From NCBI RefSeq assembly GCF_000227115.2, contig NC_016487.1, positions 310,001 to 374,000 on the forward strand: a stretch of DNA of 64,000 nucleotides, written 5' to 3'. The notes beneath the pieces are model-generated. The model made no database searches and was not told where the DNA came from. It saw only the letters and a program-made list of their open reading frames with translations. Within the stretch, counting starts at the first letter, position 1; each line of letters begins with the position of its first letter. A program made the position numbers and the translations under genes. Positions 63,761 through 64,000 of the stretch are shown in pieces. The DNA comes from Naumovozyma dairenensis CBS 421. Taxonomy: Eukaryota > Ascomycota > Saccharomycetes > Saccharomycetales > Saccharomycetaceae.

Positions 63761-64000
63761 GGGTCTTTCATTGGATAGGGAGGTTTTATATTCAACCTGT
63801 AATAACTTATAGACTTTGTATCGGTGAGAATAACATCAAAAAAAATAATTGTACATTTACGTAAATATTTAATATAACTCCTAAGAGCAGAGGGTTTAAA
63901 GGTGATAAAGAGTGCAAATTTTGTTTTGACACTAAAATTTAGGACTTCATTTGTTTGATGTCTTCAATGTTCGTAGCCCAAAAAACGGTTCTGATGACTG
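63761..64000. other. PRP43 3' region to the window edge
   Basis: 240 bp with AT-rich 3'-end signals; no further gene is recognisable before the edge. Confidence 0.5.

Overview
This is AT-rich nuclear DNA from a budding yeast of the family Saccharomycetaceae, most likely a lineage descended from the whole-genome duplication (WGD). Evidence is the compact gene spacing, almost no introns (one clear case, RPL28, with canonical yeast splice signals), a tRNA-Glu(UUC) and an intron-bearing tRNA-Trp(CCA) of Saccharomyces type, and near-continuous gene-order agreement with S. cerevisiae chromosome VII left arm from YGL093 (SPC105) to YGL120 (PRP43). Long poly-Q/N and acidic tracts would suit a Naumovozyma- or Kazachstania-like species, but I cannot name the species. 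Ortholog names and S. cerevisiae gene order come from memory, not from a search.

Layout. 0-16.5 kb: 5' end of SPC105, PAN2, CTI6, tRNA-Glu, CBC2, CUP9, SRM1, a decayed gene (14.7-15.2 kb) and USE1. 17-31 kb: ISW1, SEH1, an HD-domain nucleotidase, RPL28, a sugar-porter gene (VPS73), MLC1, RMD9 and a YGL108C-like gene. 31-44 kb: CUE3, ARC40, DAD3, TAF6, SLD3, PBP2 and an OPT transporter (YGL114W). 44-52 kb: an orphan gene, SNF4, CDC20 and a YGL117W-like gene. 52-58 kb: about 6 kb of gene-poor, repeat-rich DNA around tRNA-Trp, with one orphan gene and decayed coding pieces. 58-64 kb: MCM21 (apparently broken), COQ8 and PRP43.

The backbone is the YGL track, but genes that S. cerevisiae keeps on other chromosomes are interleaved (CTI6 and CBC2 from YPL; ISW1, ARC40, DAD3 and PBP2 from YBR; MCM21 from YDR). 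VPS45, LSG1, ARC1 and NSA1 are missing from their expected places. This is the pattern left by differential loss of WGD duplicates.

Functionally the window is housekeeping: kinetochore and mitosis (SPC105, DAD3, MCM21, CDC20), replication initiation (SLD3), RNA metabolism (PAN2, CBC2, PRP43, CUE3), chromatin and transcription (CTI6, ISW1, TAF6, CUP9), nuclear transport (SRM1, SEH1), trafficking and actin (USE1, MLC1, ARC40), mitochondria (RMD9, COQ8) and AMPK signalling (SNF4). I see no CRISPR, toxin, virus or complete mobile element. The best leads are the split MCM21, the variant tRNA-Trp, the repeat/relic cluster beside it, two orphan ORFs and a decayed gene between SRM1 and USE1.
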